A DNA stretch of 64,000 bases. Source: Arthrobacter sp. ISL-85. Its GTDB lineage: Bacteria > Actinomycetota > Actinomycetes > Actinomycetales > Micrococcaceae. Positions within the stretch are counted from its first letter, which is position 1. Each line of letters begins with the position of its first letter. This document shows positions 26,789-35,695 of the stretch, piece by piece. Both the position numbers and the translations under genes were made by a program. The stretch is taken from assembly GCF_018613675.1 (NCBI RefSeq), contig NZ_JAGGPQ010000024.1, forward strand, positions 1-64,000. Direction: 5' to 3'. A model generated the notes under the pieces. The model made no database searches. It was not told the origin of the DNA and saw nothing but the letters and a program-made list of their open reading frames with translations.

Positions 26789-28012
26789 TCAGCGGGAGCT
26801 GCGCGTGCTGCGGGTGACCGTGAACTTGGGGTTCCGGCCTTCCACCACGGTAGGTCCCACATGCCGCTCCAAGGCCGGCAGATAGGCCAGGTGCCGGTTG
26901 TAGACCGTCCACAACTCGCCCCCGGGAGCCAGGACCCGTCCCGCCGCCTCGATCAGCTTTTGCCCGGCGCCGGCATGGACGCCGGCACCAACGTGGAAGG
27001 GCGGGTTCAGGAGTACGGCGTCAACTGCGCCATCAGGGAACGTGCTGAGCGCGTCGTCCTGCAGCACGGTGATCCTCTCCGCCAGCCCGTTCGCACGGGC
27101 GGTGGCGAGGGCGGACTGCACGGCGGCCGACGACTGGTCCGTTGCGGTCACGGCGGCGGACGGGAACTGCCTGGCATACATCGCGGCGAGGATTCCGGTG
27201 CCGCAGCCCAAGTCGACGGCGTGCCGTGCCGGCTTCATCGCGGGCAGGAACGTCAGCAGGAAGCGTGTGCCGATGTCCAGCCTGGCGCCGGCAAAGACAG
27301 CGCCATGCGCAGCCACGTCCAGGTCCAGCTCGTCAAGGTGCTCGATGACAGGGAAGCGCGGGGTGGCGGCGGCACCTTTGGGGCCGGCGGCAAGGAGAAT
27401 CCGCGATTTTTGCCGCGCGAGCTGGGGCTGCACGGAGACGAAGTACCGTTCAAGGACCGCGTTCATGCCCAGTGACATATGCTTCACCCGGCCACCTGCC
27501 AGCAGCCGGACACCCGGTGCAGCGTGCCGGGCCACGGCGGCAGCGACTTCCTCCAGCTCCGCCAGGGTCTTGGGAAGCTGCAGCAGGACGGTGTCCGCCC
27601 CGGCCAGCAACTCGCGCCCCAGGGGCAGCTGGACGAAACCGGGCCCTGGGGCGTCCGCGGGGAGCCCGGCAGCCTCGCGCATTGCTGACAGTTCGGCGGC
27701 GTTAAGCCGCAGGGCCCTTTCCCCGGTGACCAGGTCCTGGTGTACGCGCAGCGAGGCCGGGGCAAGTAACTCTCCGGCGCCCAGGGTCAAGGCCCCGTAG
27801 CGGTCGCCGATGACGGCCACGTTACTGCCCGACCGCCCAAGCTGTACCGCGGTTTCCAGCAGCAGCCGGTCCGTGGCGTCCCAGGCCTGCAGGTTGGGCG
27901 CCTCCACATCGGGGCGCCGGCGCAGCACGTCGAAGATACCCGTCAGGGTGTTTGCTGCCACCGGTGTCCTGCCGCCTTCTGTTGCCCTTGCCGGCCCCTG
28001 CGTCCGGGGCAT
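26789..28012 (-). CDS. Class I SAM methyltransferase, RlmG/RsmC-like
   Basis: The 407-residue protein has two methyltransferase-like halves as in rRNA guanine-N2 methyltransferases RsmC and RlmG. The N-terminal half (about 40-220) is degenerate. The C-terminal half has motif I VDLGCGTGILAAMYARQFP and the catalytic NPPF within DAVLLNPPFHVGAGVHAGAG. The likely substrate is a guanine of 16S or 23S rRNA; which one cannot be told. Its ATG overlaps the stop of the upstream flavin monooxygenase gene (TGATG), suggesting co-translation. Confidence 0.85.
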   Translation of the reverse strand: MPRTQGPARATEGGRTPVAANTLTGIFDVLRRRPDVEAPNLQAWDATDRLLLETAVQLGRSGSNVAVIGDRYGALTLGAGELLAPASLRVHQDLVTGERALRLNAAELSAMREAAGLPADAPGPGFVQLPLGRELLAGADTVLLQLPKTLAELEEVAAAVARHAAPGVRLLAGGRVKHMSLGMNAVLERYFVSVQPQLARQKSRILLAAGPKGAAATPRFPVIEHLDELDLDVAAHGAVFAGARLDIGTRFLLTFLPAMKPARHAVDLGCGTGILAAMYARQFPSAAVTATDQSSAAVQSALATARANGLAERITVLQDDALSTFPDGAVDAVLLNPPFHVGAGVHAGAGQKLIEAAGRVLAPGGELWTVYNRHLAYLPALERHVGPTVVEGRNPKFTVTRSTRSSR

Positions 28013-29093
28013 CACCCCAACGTTACCGTTTCCTCCGCCGCCGCCATTCCGGGCAGCTTCAGGATCGCGGCCACTGCCGCGCGTCCTGCGCGGTTGGCGC
28101 CAATGGTGGACGACGACGGGCCATAACCCACCAGGTGGACGCGCGGCTCGGCTGCCACTTGTGTTCCATCCATGGCGATCCCGCCGCCCGGTCCCCGCAG
28201 GTGAAGCGGCGCCAGGTGTTCCAGCTCCGCCCTGAAACCCGTGGCCCAGAGGATAACGTCGGCCTTCAGCAGGCTGCCGTCGGCACGGCGGACCCCTTCA
28301 GGTTCGATGGCAGTGAACATGGGCTGCCGGTCAAGGGCGCCGCGTTCCCTGGCTGCGCGCAGGGCAGGAGTCCAGATCAGGCCCGTTACCGAGACAACAC
28401 TTTGCGGTGGAAGCCCCTTGCGGACCTGCTCTTCAACGAGCGCCACGGCGTCATGGCCCGCCCGGGCATCAAAATCCGCAGCGCGCCAGACCGGGTGCCT
28501 GCGCGTGAACCAACTGGTGGTGGTGACGCGGGAAATTTCCTCGAGCAGGCCGACGGCGGAGATGCCCCCGCCTACGACGATCACATGTTGGCCGACGAAC
28601 TCGTCGGCGGAAACGTAATCGGCCACGTGCAGCTGACGGCCGCGGAATGAGGACCGGCCGGGATAGATGGGCCAGAACGGGCGGGTCCACGTTCCCGTGG
28701 CGTTGATGAGTGCCTTGGCGCTCCAGTCACCGTCCGGGGTTTCGATCCGGAGCCGCCCCGCTGGATTGCCGTCCTCGCGCCGGACGGCCCGGACCTTGAC
28801 TGGCCGGTGGATGGCCAGCCCCAGCCCGGCCTCATAGCTTCCGAATAGCGGGCAAGGAACTCGGAACTGGGTTCCTCGGGATCCACGTCGGGTTTAGCGA
28901 TGCCGGGCAGGTCGCTGATCCCGTTGACCGTGGCCATTCGCAGGCTCTTCCAGCGGTGCCGCCACGCACCCCCGGGGCCATCCTCGGCGTCGAGCACGGC
29001 ATAGTGGAGCCCCTTGCGCTGGAGGTGGTACGCGGCCGACAAGCCAGCCTGGCCGGCCCCGATGACCACCACATCGGTTGGGTCAGGAATCAC
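28012..29093 (-). pseudogene. Flavin-containing monooxygenase-like protein with a single-base frameshift
   Basis: The first frame (29093 to about 28846) encodes an FAD site, VVVIGAGQAGLSAAYHLQRK, and the block GGAWRHRWKSLRMATVNGIS. At about 28844-28847, in TATTCGG, similarity moves to another frame that continues YEAGLGLAIHRPVKVRAVRR and later has the NADPH site VIVVGGGISAVGLLEEISR, ending at 28012. Restoring one T would give one protein of about 360 residues. It resembles flavin-dependent monooxygenases such as those oxidising amines, ketones or sulfides. It may be genuinely broken or reflect a base-calling error. It is the upstream neighbour of the methyltransferase gene. Confidence 0.75.
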
Positions 29094-29139
29094 TCCCCCA
29101 TGATAGTCGTGGAGGGCAGCCCGGCCTTAGGCTGGGCGC

Positions 29140-30501
29140 ATGGACACTGAAGCAGCCGCACGCACCGGAACCACAAGCACTGGCCATGCCGCCCGGCTGG
29201 AAAAGGCACTGGGGGTGGTGCTGGGCACCGAACAGTCGCCCCTGCGGCTGCGGGCATGGGACGGCTCTGAGGCCGGCCCCCCGGACGCGCCCATCCTGGA
29301 GTTCAAGTCCCGGAAAGCCCTGCGCCGCATGCTGTGGTCCCCCGGGCAGCTGGGGCTGAGCCGGGCCTACGTTGCGGGCGAAATCGACGCTCCGGGCGAC
29401 ATCTTCGCAGCCTTCGTGGCCTTGAGTTCAGCCGGAAAGTTCGCCGAACCCGGACCGTTCCGTCCGCCTTCCGCCAGTGAGCTGTCGCTGCTGCTGCGCA
29501 CCGCAGTCCGGCTCGGGGCCATCGGGCCCAACCCGGCTCCGCCGCCAGAAGAGGCACGTGTAGCGAAGAAAGGCAGGATGCACTCCCGGGGCCGGGACTC
29601 GGCGGCCATCTCGCATCATTACGACGTCGGCAACGACTTCTATGCCCTGGTGCTGGGACCGTCCATGGTCTATTCCTGCGCAGTGTGGCCCGACGGTGAC
29701 GCGGCCGCCGATGGCTCCGCCGCGGGAACGGCCCCGGAGCCAGCCTCTGCTGATGGCCTCGATGCCGCGCAGGACGCCAAGCTGGACCTGGTTTGCCGCA
29801 AGCTGGGCCTTCAGCCGGGAATGCGGGTCCTGGATGTCGGATGCGGATGGGGCAGCTTCGCCCTCCACGCTGCAGGCAGGTACGGCGCCAGCGTGGTGGG
29901 CGTGACACTGTCCACCGAACAGGCCTCCCTGGCCCGCAAGCGTGCAGCGGATGCCGGCCTCACGGACAGGGTGGAGATCCGGGTCCAGGATTACCGGGAC
30001 GTGCAGGACGGGCCGTACGACGCCATCAGTTCAATCGGGATGTCCGAGCACGTGGGACGCGAACAGACTCCTGCCTACGCCGCCGCGCTCTTCGGGCTGC
30101 TCCGACCCGGCGGGCGGCTGCTGAACCATGCCATCTCCTGGAACGCGGGCCCCACCAGCCCCGATCCGGACTCGTTCATCCCCCGGTATGTCTTCCCGGA
30201 CGGTGAAATGATCAGCCTCAGCGAGATGGTGGCTGCCCTGGAAACTGCCCGGTTCGAAGTCCTCGACGTCGAGGCCCTGCGCCGACACTACGCACTGACC
30301 CTTCGTGCCTGGGTCCGCCGGCTGGAACAAAACTGGGAGGAAGCCGTGCGGCTGGCCGGTCCGGGGCGCGCACGGGTATGGCGGCTGTACATGGCGGCCA
30401 GCGCCCTGGGGTTCGAAAACGGACTCACTGGAGTCAACCAGGTCCTGGTGCGCCGCCCTGGCGGGGAGGAACCCCCGCTGCGCCGCACAGCCTGGCTGTG
30501 A
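29140..30501 (+). CDS. cfa: Cyclopropane-fatty-acyl-phospholipid synthase (second copy)
   Basis: This 453-residue protein has the Cfa architecture: an N-terminal cap domain (about 25-130), the conserved SHHYDVGNDFYALVLGPSM near 153-171, SAM-binding VLDVGCGWGSFALHAAGRYG, and YDAISSIGMSEHVG with catalytic-site residues. It is only distantly similar to the family member at 8058-9431, being closer to Mycobacterium-type or Cfa1-type enzymes, and is not in a DUF1365 operon. An insertion of low complexity (PDGDAAADGSAAGTAPEPAS) follows the SAM-domain entry. It is divergent from the flavin monooxygenase gene, 46 bases apart. Confidence 0.92.
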   Translation: MDTEAAARTGTTSTGHAARLEKALGVVLGTEQSPLRLRAWDGSEAGPPDAPILEFKSRKALRRMLWSPGQLGLSRAYVAGEIDAPGDIFAAFVALSSAGKFAEPGPFRPPSASELSLLLRTAVRLGAIGPNPAPPPEEARVAKKGRMHSRGRDSAAISHHYDVGNDFYALVLGPSMVYSCAVWPDGDAAADGSAAGTAPEPASADGLDAAQDAKLDLVCRKLGLQPGMRVLDVGCGWGSFALHAAGRYGASVVGVTLSTEQASLARKRAADAGLTDRVEIRVQDYRDVQDGPYDAISSIGMSEHVGREQTPAYAAALFGLLRPGGRLLNHAISWNAGPTSPDPDSFIPRYVFPDGEMISLSEMVAALETARFEVLDVEALRRHYALTLRAWVRRLEQNWEEAVRLAGPGRARVWRLYMAASALGFENGLTGVNQVLVRRPGGEEPPLRRTAWL

Positions 30502-30508
30502 CGGCAGC

Positions 30509-30542
30509 GCCCTCCTTCCGGGACACAACCCGGCAGGAGGGC
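30509..30542. terminator. Convergent terminator between cfa and symporter genes
   Basis: The inverted repeat GCCCTCCTTCCGGG ... CCCGGCAGGAGGGC lies in the 58-base gap between convergent genes. It forms a stem with one internal mismatch and a short loop, and could serve both strands. A T-rich run (cttcttc) follows on the plus strand. Confidence 0.7.
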
Positions 30543-30559
30543 GGCTTCTTCACCGGGGA

Positions 30560-32236
30560 TTACGCCACCGGGGAAGGACCCCCGGGCTGGGTGAAATGCT
30601 GGGTCTTCTCGATCTGCACCACTTTCGGATCCGTTTCGTCCGCAGCGTAGTCCGTGGACCGGGTGAGGTCCTCGCCGGTACTGACCTTCAGGGCCCGCAG
30701 CACCAGGGTCAGCACGGCAGCCACAATCAGGTTCAGCGCGAACGCCGACACTGCGATGTAGACACTGAAGTCCGTCCCCGGAATGGGCGCCACCGAGCCG
30801 CCGAAGTGCGCCTTGGTCACCGGATTGACCACGTTGTAGGCGGAGACGGTTCCAAAGATGATGCCGACCGCCCAGCCGGCCAGGAGGGCCCAGCGGTCGA
30901 ACCAGCGGGTGTAGAGGCCGGCCACCACGGCAGGGAAGGTCTGCAGGATCCAGATGCCGCCCAGCAGCTGCATGTTGATGGCCGCCGACTGGTCCATGGC
31001 GATCACGAAGACCAATGCGCCCACCTTCACCACCAGGGAGACGATCTTGGACACTTTTGCCTCGGTCTTGGGGTCGACGTCAGGCCGGATGAAGTCACGG
31101 TAGATGTTCCGGGTGAACATGTTCGCAGCCGCGATGGACATGATCGCCGCCGGGACCAGGGCCCCGATGGCAATGGCAGCCAGTGCGATACCTGCGAACC
31201 AGGCCGGGAAGTGGTCAAGGAACAGTTGTGGAACCACCAGCTGCGGATTGACCGACCCGTCCAGGTCAATCGGCTTGGTGCCCGCCTTGATGGCCACGAA
31301 ACCCAGCAGTGCCAGGAAGCCAAGCATCAGCGAGTACAGCGGCAGGATGGCTGCGTTGCGGCGGATGGTGTTGCGGGCCTTCGAGGCCAGCACGGCCGTT
31401 ACCGAGTGCGGATACATGAACAGCGCCATGGCCGAGCCCAGAGCCAGCGACCAGTACGCGGAGTAGTTCGCCGCGCCGGGGACAAAGACGCCTGCCGGCT
31501 TGCCCGTGGCCTGGTTCACCGCGCCGAGTTTGGCCTGCGCCGAGCTGAAGATGCTGTCCCAGCCGCCGAACTTGATAGGCAGGTAGATGACCGCCACGAT
31601 GACGGCAAGGTAGATCAGCAGGTCCTTCACGACGGCGATCATCGCCGGGGCGCGCAGGCCAGAGGTGTAGGTGTACGCGGCCAGGACCACGAAAGCGAGG
31701 ATCAGCGGCAGGTCGGTCAGCAGGACATTGTCGGAGCTCCCCAAGCCAAGGACTGTGAGTACCGCCTTGATCCCCACCAGCTGCAGCGCAATGTAGGGCA
31801 TGGTGGCAACGATTCCTGTGACGGCAACAGCCAGGGAGAGCCAGCGGCTGCCGTAGCGGCCGCCCACGAAGTCTGCCGAGGTGACGTAGCCGTGGCGGTG
31901 GGATACAGACCACAAGCGGCTCATGATGATGAAGATGATTGGATACAGGACGATCGTGTAAGGCACGGCGAAGAAGCCAGTGACCGCGCCCGTGGCCCAC
32001 ATTGCCGCGGGAACTGCCACAAAAGTGTATGCGGTGTAGAGGTCCCCGCCCAAGAGGAACCAGGTGATCCAAGTGCCGAATCCACGGCCGCCCAGGCCCC
32101 ACTCATCCAGGCTGTGCAGCCCTTCCACGTTGGTGCTGCGGCGCCACCGGGCGGCGAGGAAACCCATCACGGCCACGACGACGAAGAGCACCACCACGAT
32201 GACCAGGGCGGTCCAGTTGATTTCGCGCGCGTTCAT
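30560..32236 (-). CDS. Sodium:solute symporter, MctP-like monocarboxylate transporter
   Basis: The 558-residue protein belongs to the sodium:solute symporter family, with thirteen to fourteen hydrophobic helices from residue 9 onward. The segment TWITWFLLGGDLYTAYTFVA (about 54-73) and ATGAVTGFFAVPYTIVLYPI (81-100) correspond to the core of monocarboxylate permeases such as MctC/MctP, which import pyruvate, acetate or propionate. It overlaps by four bases the end of a DUF3311 gene, the usual small partner of this transporter group. The C-terminal 40 residues are cytoplasmic and polar. The substrate is inferred from family and context. Confidence 0.9.
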   Translation of the reverse strand: MNAREINWTALVIVVVLFVVVAVMGFLAARWRRSTNVEGLHSLDEWGLGGRGFGTWITWFLLGGDLYTAYTFVAVPAAMWATGAVTGFFAVPYTIVLYPIIFIIMSRLWSVSHRHGYVTSADFVGGRYGSRWLSLAVAVTGIVATMPYIALQLVGIKAVLTVLGLGSSDNVLLTDLPLILAFVVLAAYTYTSGLRAPAMIAVVKDLLIYLAVIVAVIYLPIKFGGWDSIFSSAQAKLGAVNQATGKPAGVFVPGAANYSAYWSLALGSAMALFMYPHSVTAVLASKARNTIRRNAAILPLYSLMLGFLALLGFVAIKAGTKPIDLDGSVNPQLVVPQLFLDHFPAWFAGIALAAIAIGALVPAAIMSIAAANMFTRNIYRDFIRPDVDPKTEAKVSKIVSLVVKVGALVFVIAMDQSAAINMQLLGGIWILQTFPAVVAGLYTRWFDRWALLAGWAVGIIFGTVSAYNVVNPVTKAHFGGSVAPIPGTDFSVYIAVSAFALNLIVAAVLTLVLRALKVSTGEDLTRSTDYAADETDPKVVQIEKTQHFTQPGGPSPVA

Positions 32237-32607
32237 GGCCTGTCCCCTCCCAGCCCGGCATCGGCGGAGGCTGCGTCCCCCCGGGGCGGTCCGCCTGCAC
32301 GTGCCTCGGCCCGCCGTCGTCGGTCTTCCCTGGTGACCAACCAGTACGAGGTGCCGGTCAGAATGGCGGAGATTGGCACCCAGAGCAGCTGGTACCAGTA
32401 GAAGAACGGCAAGCCGCCAAGGCGCGGCGCATCAAAGGCGTAGAGCTGCGGCATCAGGGGAAAGAGAATGGCCGCGGCCAGCAGGATGCCGGCGCCAATG
32501 TAGGGAGCGGGCCTCGCCGGCCCCCGGATGGCGGTATCACGCGTCAGGCGCGATCCGTTAGAAGCTTCGCCGTTCGGGCGGTAGCCGGACTCTTCTGCGT
32601 GGGACAT
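32233..32607 (-). CDS. DUF3311 small membrane protein, symporter partner
   Basis: The 124-residue protein has two membrane helices, about residues 35-52 (PYIGAGILLAAAILFPLMPQ) and 67-87 (FYWYQLLWVPISAILTGTSY), the DUF3311 layout. Its stop overlaps the start of the symporter gene by four bases. DUF3311 proteins are regularly encoded immediately before MctP-type symporters and may help their assembly or activity, though this is not proven. The ATG at 32607 has a GGAGG ribosome site; an upstream GTG-frame extension lacks one. Confidence 0.88.
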   Translation of the reverse strand: MSHAEESGYRPNGEASNGSRLTRDTAIRGPARPAPYIGAGILLAAAILFPLMPQLYAFDAPRLGGLPFFYWYQLLWVPISAILTGTSYWLVTREDRRRRAEARAGGPPRGDAASADAGLGGDRP

Positions 32608-32786
32608 CGGTGACCTCCTCGTCAACGCGTCCCGCGGGCCCCGCTTTGGGTGAAAGCGGCCGGCCGACGGGACGATGTGCCCTCAGTCTCCAGTTGTACC
32701 CCCGTTTGACCTGCGCGGGAAGTCTTTGGGCCGCTGCCTGGGAGTTTTCACCGCGGGATCCTGTTTCCCGCAGCAAACGACAAAGG

Positions 32787-32817
32787 GAACCATCACTGAG
32801 TGATGGTTCCCTTTGTT
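32787..32817 (-). terminator. Terminator of the first tRNA-Ala gene
   Basis: A stem of AAAGGGAACCATCACT paired with AGTGATGGTTCCCTTT spans 32780-32817 and lies just after the 3' end of the tRNA at 32829 on the minus strand. The T-rich closing arm ends CCCTTTGTCGTTTG on that strand. This is a typical tRNA transcript terminator. Confidence 0.7.
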
Positions 32818-32828
32818 CCTTGCACCGG

Positions 32829-32901
32829 TGGAGCTGAGGGGACTCGAACCCCTGACCCCCTGCATGCCATGCAGGTGCGCTACCAGCTGCGCCACAGCCC
32901 C
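32829..32901 (-). tRNA. tRNA-Ala (anticodon GGC)
   Basis: The 73-base gene folds as a standard cloverleaf. The acceptor arms are GGGGCTG and CAGCTCC with discriminator A, the D-arm reads GCGCAGCTGGTAGCGC, the anticodon stem-loop is CTGCATGGCATGCAG with anticodon GGC, and the T-arm contains GGTTCGAGTCC. CCA is not encoded. It lies downstream of a second identical gene about 200 bases away and just before its own terminator. Confidence 0.97.
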
Positions 32902-33060
32902 GTACAGTTGTCACTTCCGGCCGAATTCCCCGGAGCAACCTGACCAGAGTAATGCACTTTTCCGCTGGACGCCAATCGGTAATCGGCAGGCCAAGCGCCT
33001 GGCTCCGGCCTCCGCGGCCACCAGTTGGAAGCTGCAGCCAATGGCTGCGGCTGCAAACAA

Positions 33061-33098
33061 AAAGTCCGCCGGAACCTTGATGGTTCCGGCGGACTTGC
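33061..33098 (-). terminator. Terminator of the second tRNA-Ala gene
   Basis: The minus strand carries AAGTCCGCCGGAACC, a short loop ATCAA, and GGTTCCGGCGGACTTTTTG. This is a 15-pair stem running straight into five Ts. It lies four bases past the tRNA 3' end and is a strong intrinsic terminator, so the two tRNA genes are separate transcription units. Confidence 0.88.
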
Positions 33099-33101
33099 CG
33101 G

Positions 33102-33174
33102 TGGAGCTGAGGGGACTCGAACCCCTGACCCCCTGCATGCCATGCAGGTGCGCTACCAGCTGCGCCACAGCCCC
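33102..33174 (-). tRNA. tRNA-Ala (anticodon GGC), identical copy
   Basis: This gene is identical over its 73 bases to the tRNA at 32829-32901, including the anticodon loop CATGGCATG. The flanks beyond about two bases differ, and each copy has its own terminator. The two copies have the same polarity and probably arose by tandem duplication. CCA is not encoded. Confidence 0.97.
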
Positions 33175-33288
33175 GGATTGTTGCTGCTCTGTGCTGCTTT
33201 CCCCGGAGTCTCCCCCGAAGCAACTCAAATATCTTAGAACAGCAATTCCGAAAATTCCAAATCGGGAATATTCACCGCCGGGCCGGGC

Positions 33289-33690
33289 CTACTCGGTGTC
33301 GGAAACCGCACTGGCTTTGGCGGATGAGTCGTCGCCGAGCTGCATGTCGACCACCGGGCAGTCCTTCCAGAGACGTTCCAAGGCGTAGAACACGCGGTCT
33401 TCCTCGTGCTGGACATGGATCACGACGTCGGCGTAGTCCAACAGCACCCAGCGGCCCCCGGACCGGCCCTCGCGGCGCACCGGACGCAGGTCCTGCTTGG
33501 CAAGTTCTTCCTCGATGCCGTCCACAATGGCGTTGACCTGGCGTTCGCTGGGCGCCGACGCGATAAGGAAGACATCAGCCAGGGCCAGGCGCTCGCTCAC
33601 ATCCATGGCGACAATGTCCTGGGCGATCTTGTCTGCGGCGGCTTTGGCAGCCGTACGGGCTATGGCGATGGATGATTCTGTTGCAGTCAC
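33289..33690 (-). CDS. rsfS: Ribosomal silencing factor RsfS
   Basis: RsfS (YbeB/Iojap) binds ribosomal protein uL14 and blocks joining of the two subunits when nutrients are scarce. The 133-residue protein shows ALADVFLIASAPSERQVNAI at about residues 36-55, the family core, and WVLLDYADVVIHVQHEEDRV near 86-105, which includes the conserved DYxDxxVHxF-like block. The C-terminal 20 residues are a short acidic tail. It is downstream of a membrane protein and nadD on the same strand, the usual nadD-rsfS neighbourhood. Confidence 0.96.
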   Translation of the reverse strand: MTATESSIAIARTAAKAAADKIAQDIVAMDVSERLALADVFLIASAPSERQVNAIVDGIEEELAKQDLRPVRREGRSGGRWVLLDYADVVIHVQHEEDRVFYALERLWKDCPVVDMQLGDDSSAKASAVSDTE

Positions 33691-33732
33691 GGGACTCCTT
33701 GTTTGGTTTAAGTGTTGATGCCGGCTGGCGGG

Positions 33733-34962
33733 TCAGCGGGACATGCCGCTGACGATCAGGATGATGCCGGCGACGAGGGCCAGGATCCCGAACGCGAGGA
33801 TGCAGAACTGGAGGATGCGGTTTCGGCGGGCCCTGGTCAGGCCCGCGGTGGCGGCATCCAGGGGATCGAGTCCGTAGGCAGACCGGGCAGGCACCCGGGG
33901 AAGGTCCTCAAAGAGGTCCTCCGGATGGTTTTCCGGGACCGATGCCGGTTGGGGACGGCTGGCGGCTTTGGCAACCGCCTCGGCACGCGCGATGACCTGG
34001 GAACGGCCGGTGGCAGTATCCGGGGCCGGCGCCTTGGGACGGGCGGCGGGCCTCCGTTTCCCAGCACCCGGCACCTTGGTGCCGGGCCGGGTGGTGACCG
34101 GGACGTGCGAGGTGGCGGGCGGCTTCATGACCGGCCGCTCGACGCCGGGCACCTGGACAAACTCGAGCGGCGTCACCATGGCCAGGTTACTGGCGGTGGA
34201 TGGACCGGGCTTGTCCGTAGGTGCGGCATCCCTGCCCAGGCCACCACCGGCGGGCCCGCCGGCCTGTTCGGCAAGTTTCTGCCGGGCCATGGCACGGCGG
34301 TTCATGACAGCGGCGCGTTCTGCCAGGGCGATCTGCTCAGCCAGGATCTCCGGATCCACGGCTTCCGGATCCATGGACGCGATGTGCTCCATCTTGGCGA
34401 TCTGGTTCCGGGCCTGAGCGGCAAGGAGTGCGCGCGCCTCAAGGGCCTGTTCCACCGTCATGCCGTCCGGAGCATTTCCGGGAGCCGGCTTTGGGCCTTC
34501 GGCCTTCTCCCCCGCCCTACTGGTCCTGTCACCTGACGGCGTTGCCTTGGGCGCCGGGGAAGCGGCGGGCGGAACTATGGGATTGGCAGCCGTCAGCGCC
34601 TGCTCTTTGAGTTGCTGAAGCCGCAGCTGGCGCCGCGTGGGTGGCCCTCCCGCAGCAAGCTGCCCTTCCTTTTCCTCAAGCTCCTTGATGGTGCGCAGCG
34701 CAGCACGGTCACGGGCACGGATCTGGGAGGAGCGTTGCGTGGCCGTCTGGTCTCCCGCCTCCTGCGGGCGGGCTGCAGGGGCGGGGTCCCCGGTGGAACC
34801 GGGGCGGGCCGCTGGGTCGTGTCCCCCCTGCGAAGGTACACTGACAGCCGGCCGGATGGCGGCAGGCGGGCGCTGCTCCGTGGCAGGCAGGGGGGGCTGT
34901 TGGGCGTCCCTGGCCTTCCGGAGTTCCCGGCGGCTGCGGATTGGGGGCTGTTCCTGACTCAT
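33733..34962 (-). CDS. Low-complexity protein with C-terminal membrane anchor, 409 aa
   Basis: The protein starts MSQEQPPIRSRRELRKARDA and is rich in Ala, Pro, Gln and Arg throughout. Residues about 80-115 and 160-230 are charged and likely coiled coil, for example MTVEQALEARALLAAQARNQ. The only hydrophobic helix is at the extreme C-terminus (LQFCILAFGILALVAGIILI), making it a probable tail-anchored protein with its bulk in the cytoplasm. It lies between nadD and rsfS, seven bases after nadD, so it should be co-expressed with them. A gene at this place is common in Arthrobacter but is not functionally characterised to my knowledge. Confidence 0.75.
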   Translation of the reverse strand: MSQEQPPIRSRRELRKARDAQQPPLPATEQRPPAAIRPAVSVPSQGGHDPAARPGSTGDPAPAARPQEAGDQTATQRSSQIRARDRAALRTIKELEEKEGQLAAGGPPTRRQLRLQQLKEQALTAANPIVPPAASPAPKATPSGDRTSRAGEKAEGPKPAPGNAPDGMTVEQALEARALLAAQARNQIAKMEHIASMDPEAVDPEILAEQIALAERAAVMNRRAMARQKLAEQAGGPAGGGLGRDAAPTDKPGPSTASNLAMVTPLEFVQVPGVERPVMKPPATSHVPVTTRPGTKVPGAGKRRPAARPKAPAPDTATGRSQVIARAEAVAKAASRPQPASVPENHPEDLFEDLPRVPARSAYGLDPLDAATAGLTRARRNRILQFCILAFGILALVAGIILIVSGMSR

Positions 34963-34969
34963 TGGGGGC

Positions 34970-35695
34970 TCATTCAGTACTTGCTGGTTCGCGTGCTTCG
35001 GAAGTTGTGTCATCCACGCTTGCGGGGTCGTCCGAATACAGGCCGTACTTGGCGATGTACTGGACCACCCCGTCCGGGACCAGGTACCAGACGGGGTTGT
35101 TCGCGGCCACGCGGGCACGGCAGTCTGTCGACGAGATGGCCATGGCCGGCACCTCCAGCAGGCTGACGTCCTCGCGGCCCATACCGTCAAGGACGTGCCC
35201 GGGCCGTGTGACTCCCACGAAGTGGGCGAGCGACCACAGCTCGTCGATGTCCTTCCAGGACAGGATCTGCGCCAGGGCGTCCGCGCCGGTGATGAAGAAC
35301 AGGTCGGCGTCCGGGCGCTGTGCCCTCAGGTCGCGCAGGGTGTCGATGGTGTAGGTGGGACCCGGACGGTCAACGTCGACACGGCTGACAGTGAAGCGCG
35401 GATTGGACGCCGTGGCGATGACGGTCATCAGGTAGCGGTGCTCGGGCTCGCTGACCTGTTTATGGGACTTTTGCCATGGCTGCCCAGTGGGGACGAAAAC
35501 CACCTCGTCGAGGTCGAACTCCGCCGCGACTTCGCTGGCCGCTACAAGGTGGCCGTGGTGGATGGGATCGAATGTCCCGCCCATCACGCCCAGCCGCAGC
35601 CTCCCCCGGGCCCCATTGCGTTGCAGGTTGTGGGAAATCTTAGTGGCCCTGCCCGCGATCGTGCTTGTTGGGGTGCTGGCGGTGCGGATCCGCAT
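34970..35695 (-). CDS. nadD: Nicotinate-nucleotide adenylyltransferase NadD
   Basis: NadD joins ATP and nicotinate mononucleotide to give deamido-NAD. The nucleotidyltransferase signature [20 protein letters not shown] (GTFDPxHxGH) and the C-terminal [20 protein letters not shown] (ISSTxIR-like) are both present. The start is uncertain. The catalytic strand RLGVMGG must be included, which rules out the ATG inside it. The frame is open to an ATG at 35695 with GGAC upstream, but that overlaps the preceding small gene by 56 bases; a rarer start nearer 35638 is possible. Confidence 0.93.
   Translation of the reverse strand: MRIRTASTPTSTIAGRATKISHNLQRNGARGRLRLGVMGGTFDPIHHGHLVAASEVAAEFDLDEVVFVPTGQPWQKSHKQVSEPEHRYLMTVIATASNPRFTVSRVDVDRPGPTYTIDTLRDLRAQRPDADLFFITGADALAQILSWKDIDELWSLAHFVGVTRPGHVLDGMGREDVSLLEVPAMAISSTDCRARVAANNPVWYLVPDGVVQYIAKYGLYSDDPASVDDTTSEAREPASTE

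Noticed and set aside
30305-32401. A 698-codon plus-strand frame over the symporter gene
   Set aside because: It is antisense to the conserved transporter and His/Arg/Gly-rich, a shadow of GC-biased codons.
32683-33228. Short frames over the tRNA-Ala region that look like repeated proteins
   Set aside because: The repeated residues come from the two identical tRNA genes, a common false-positive in ORF calling.
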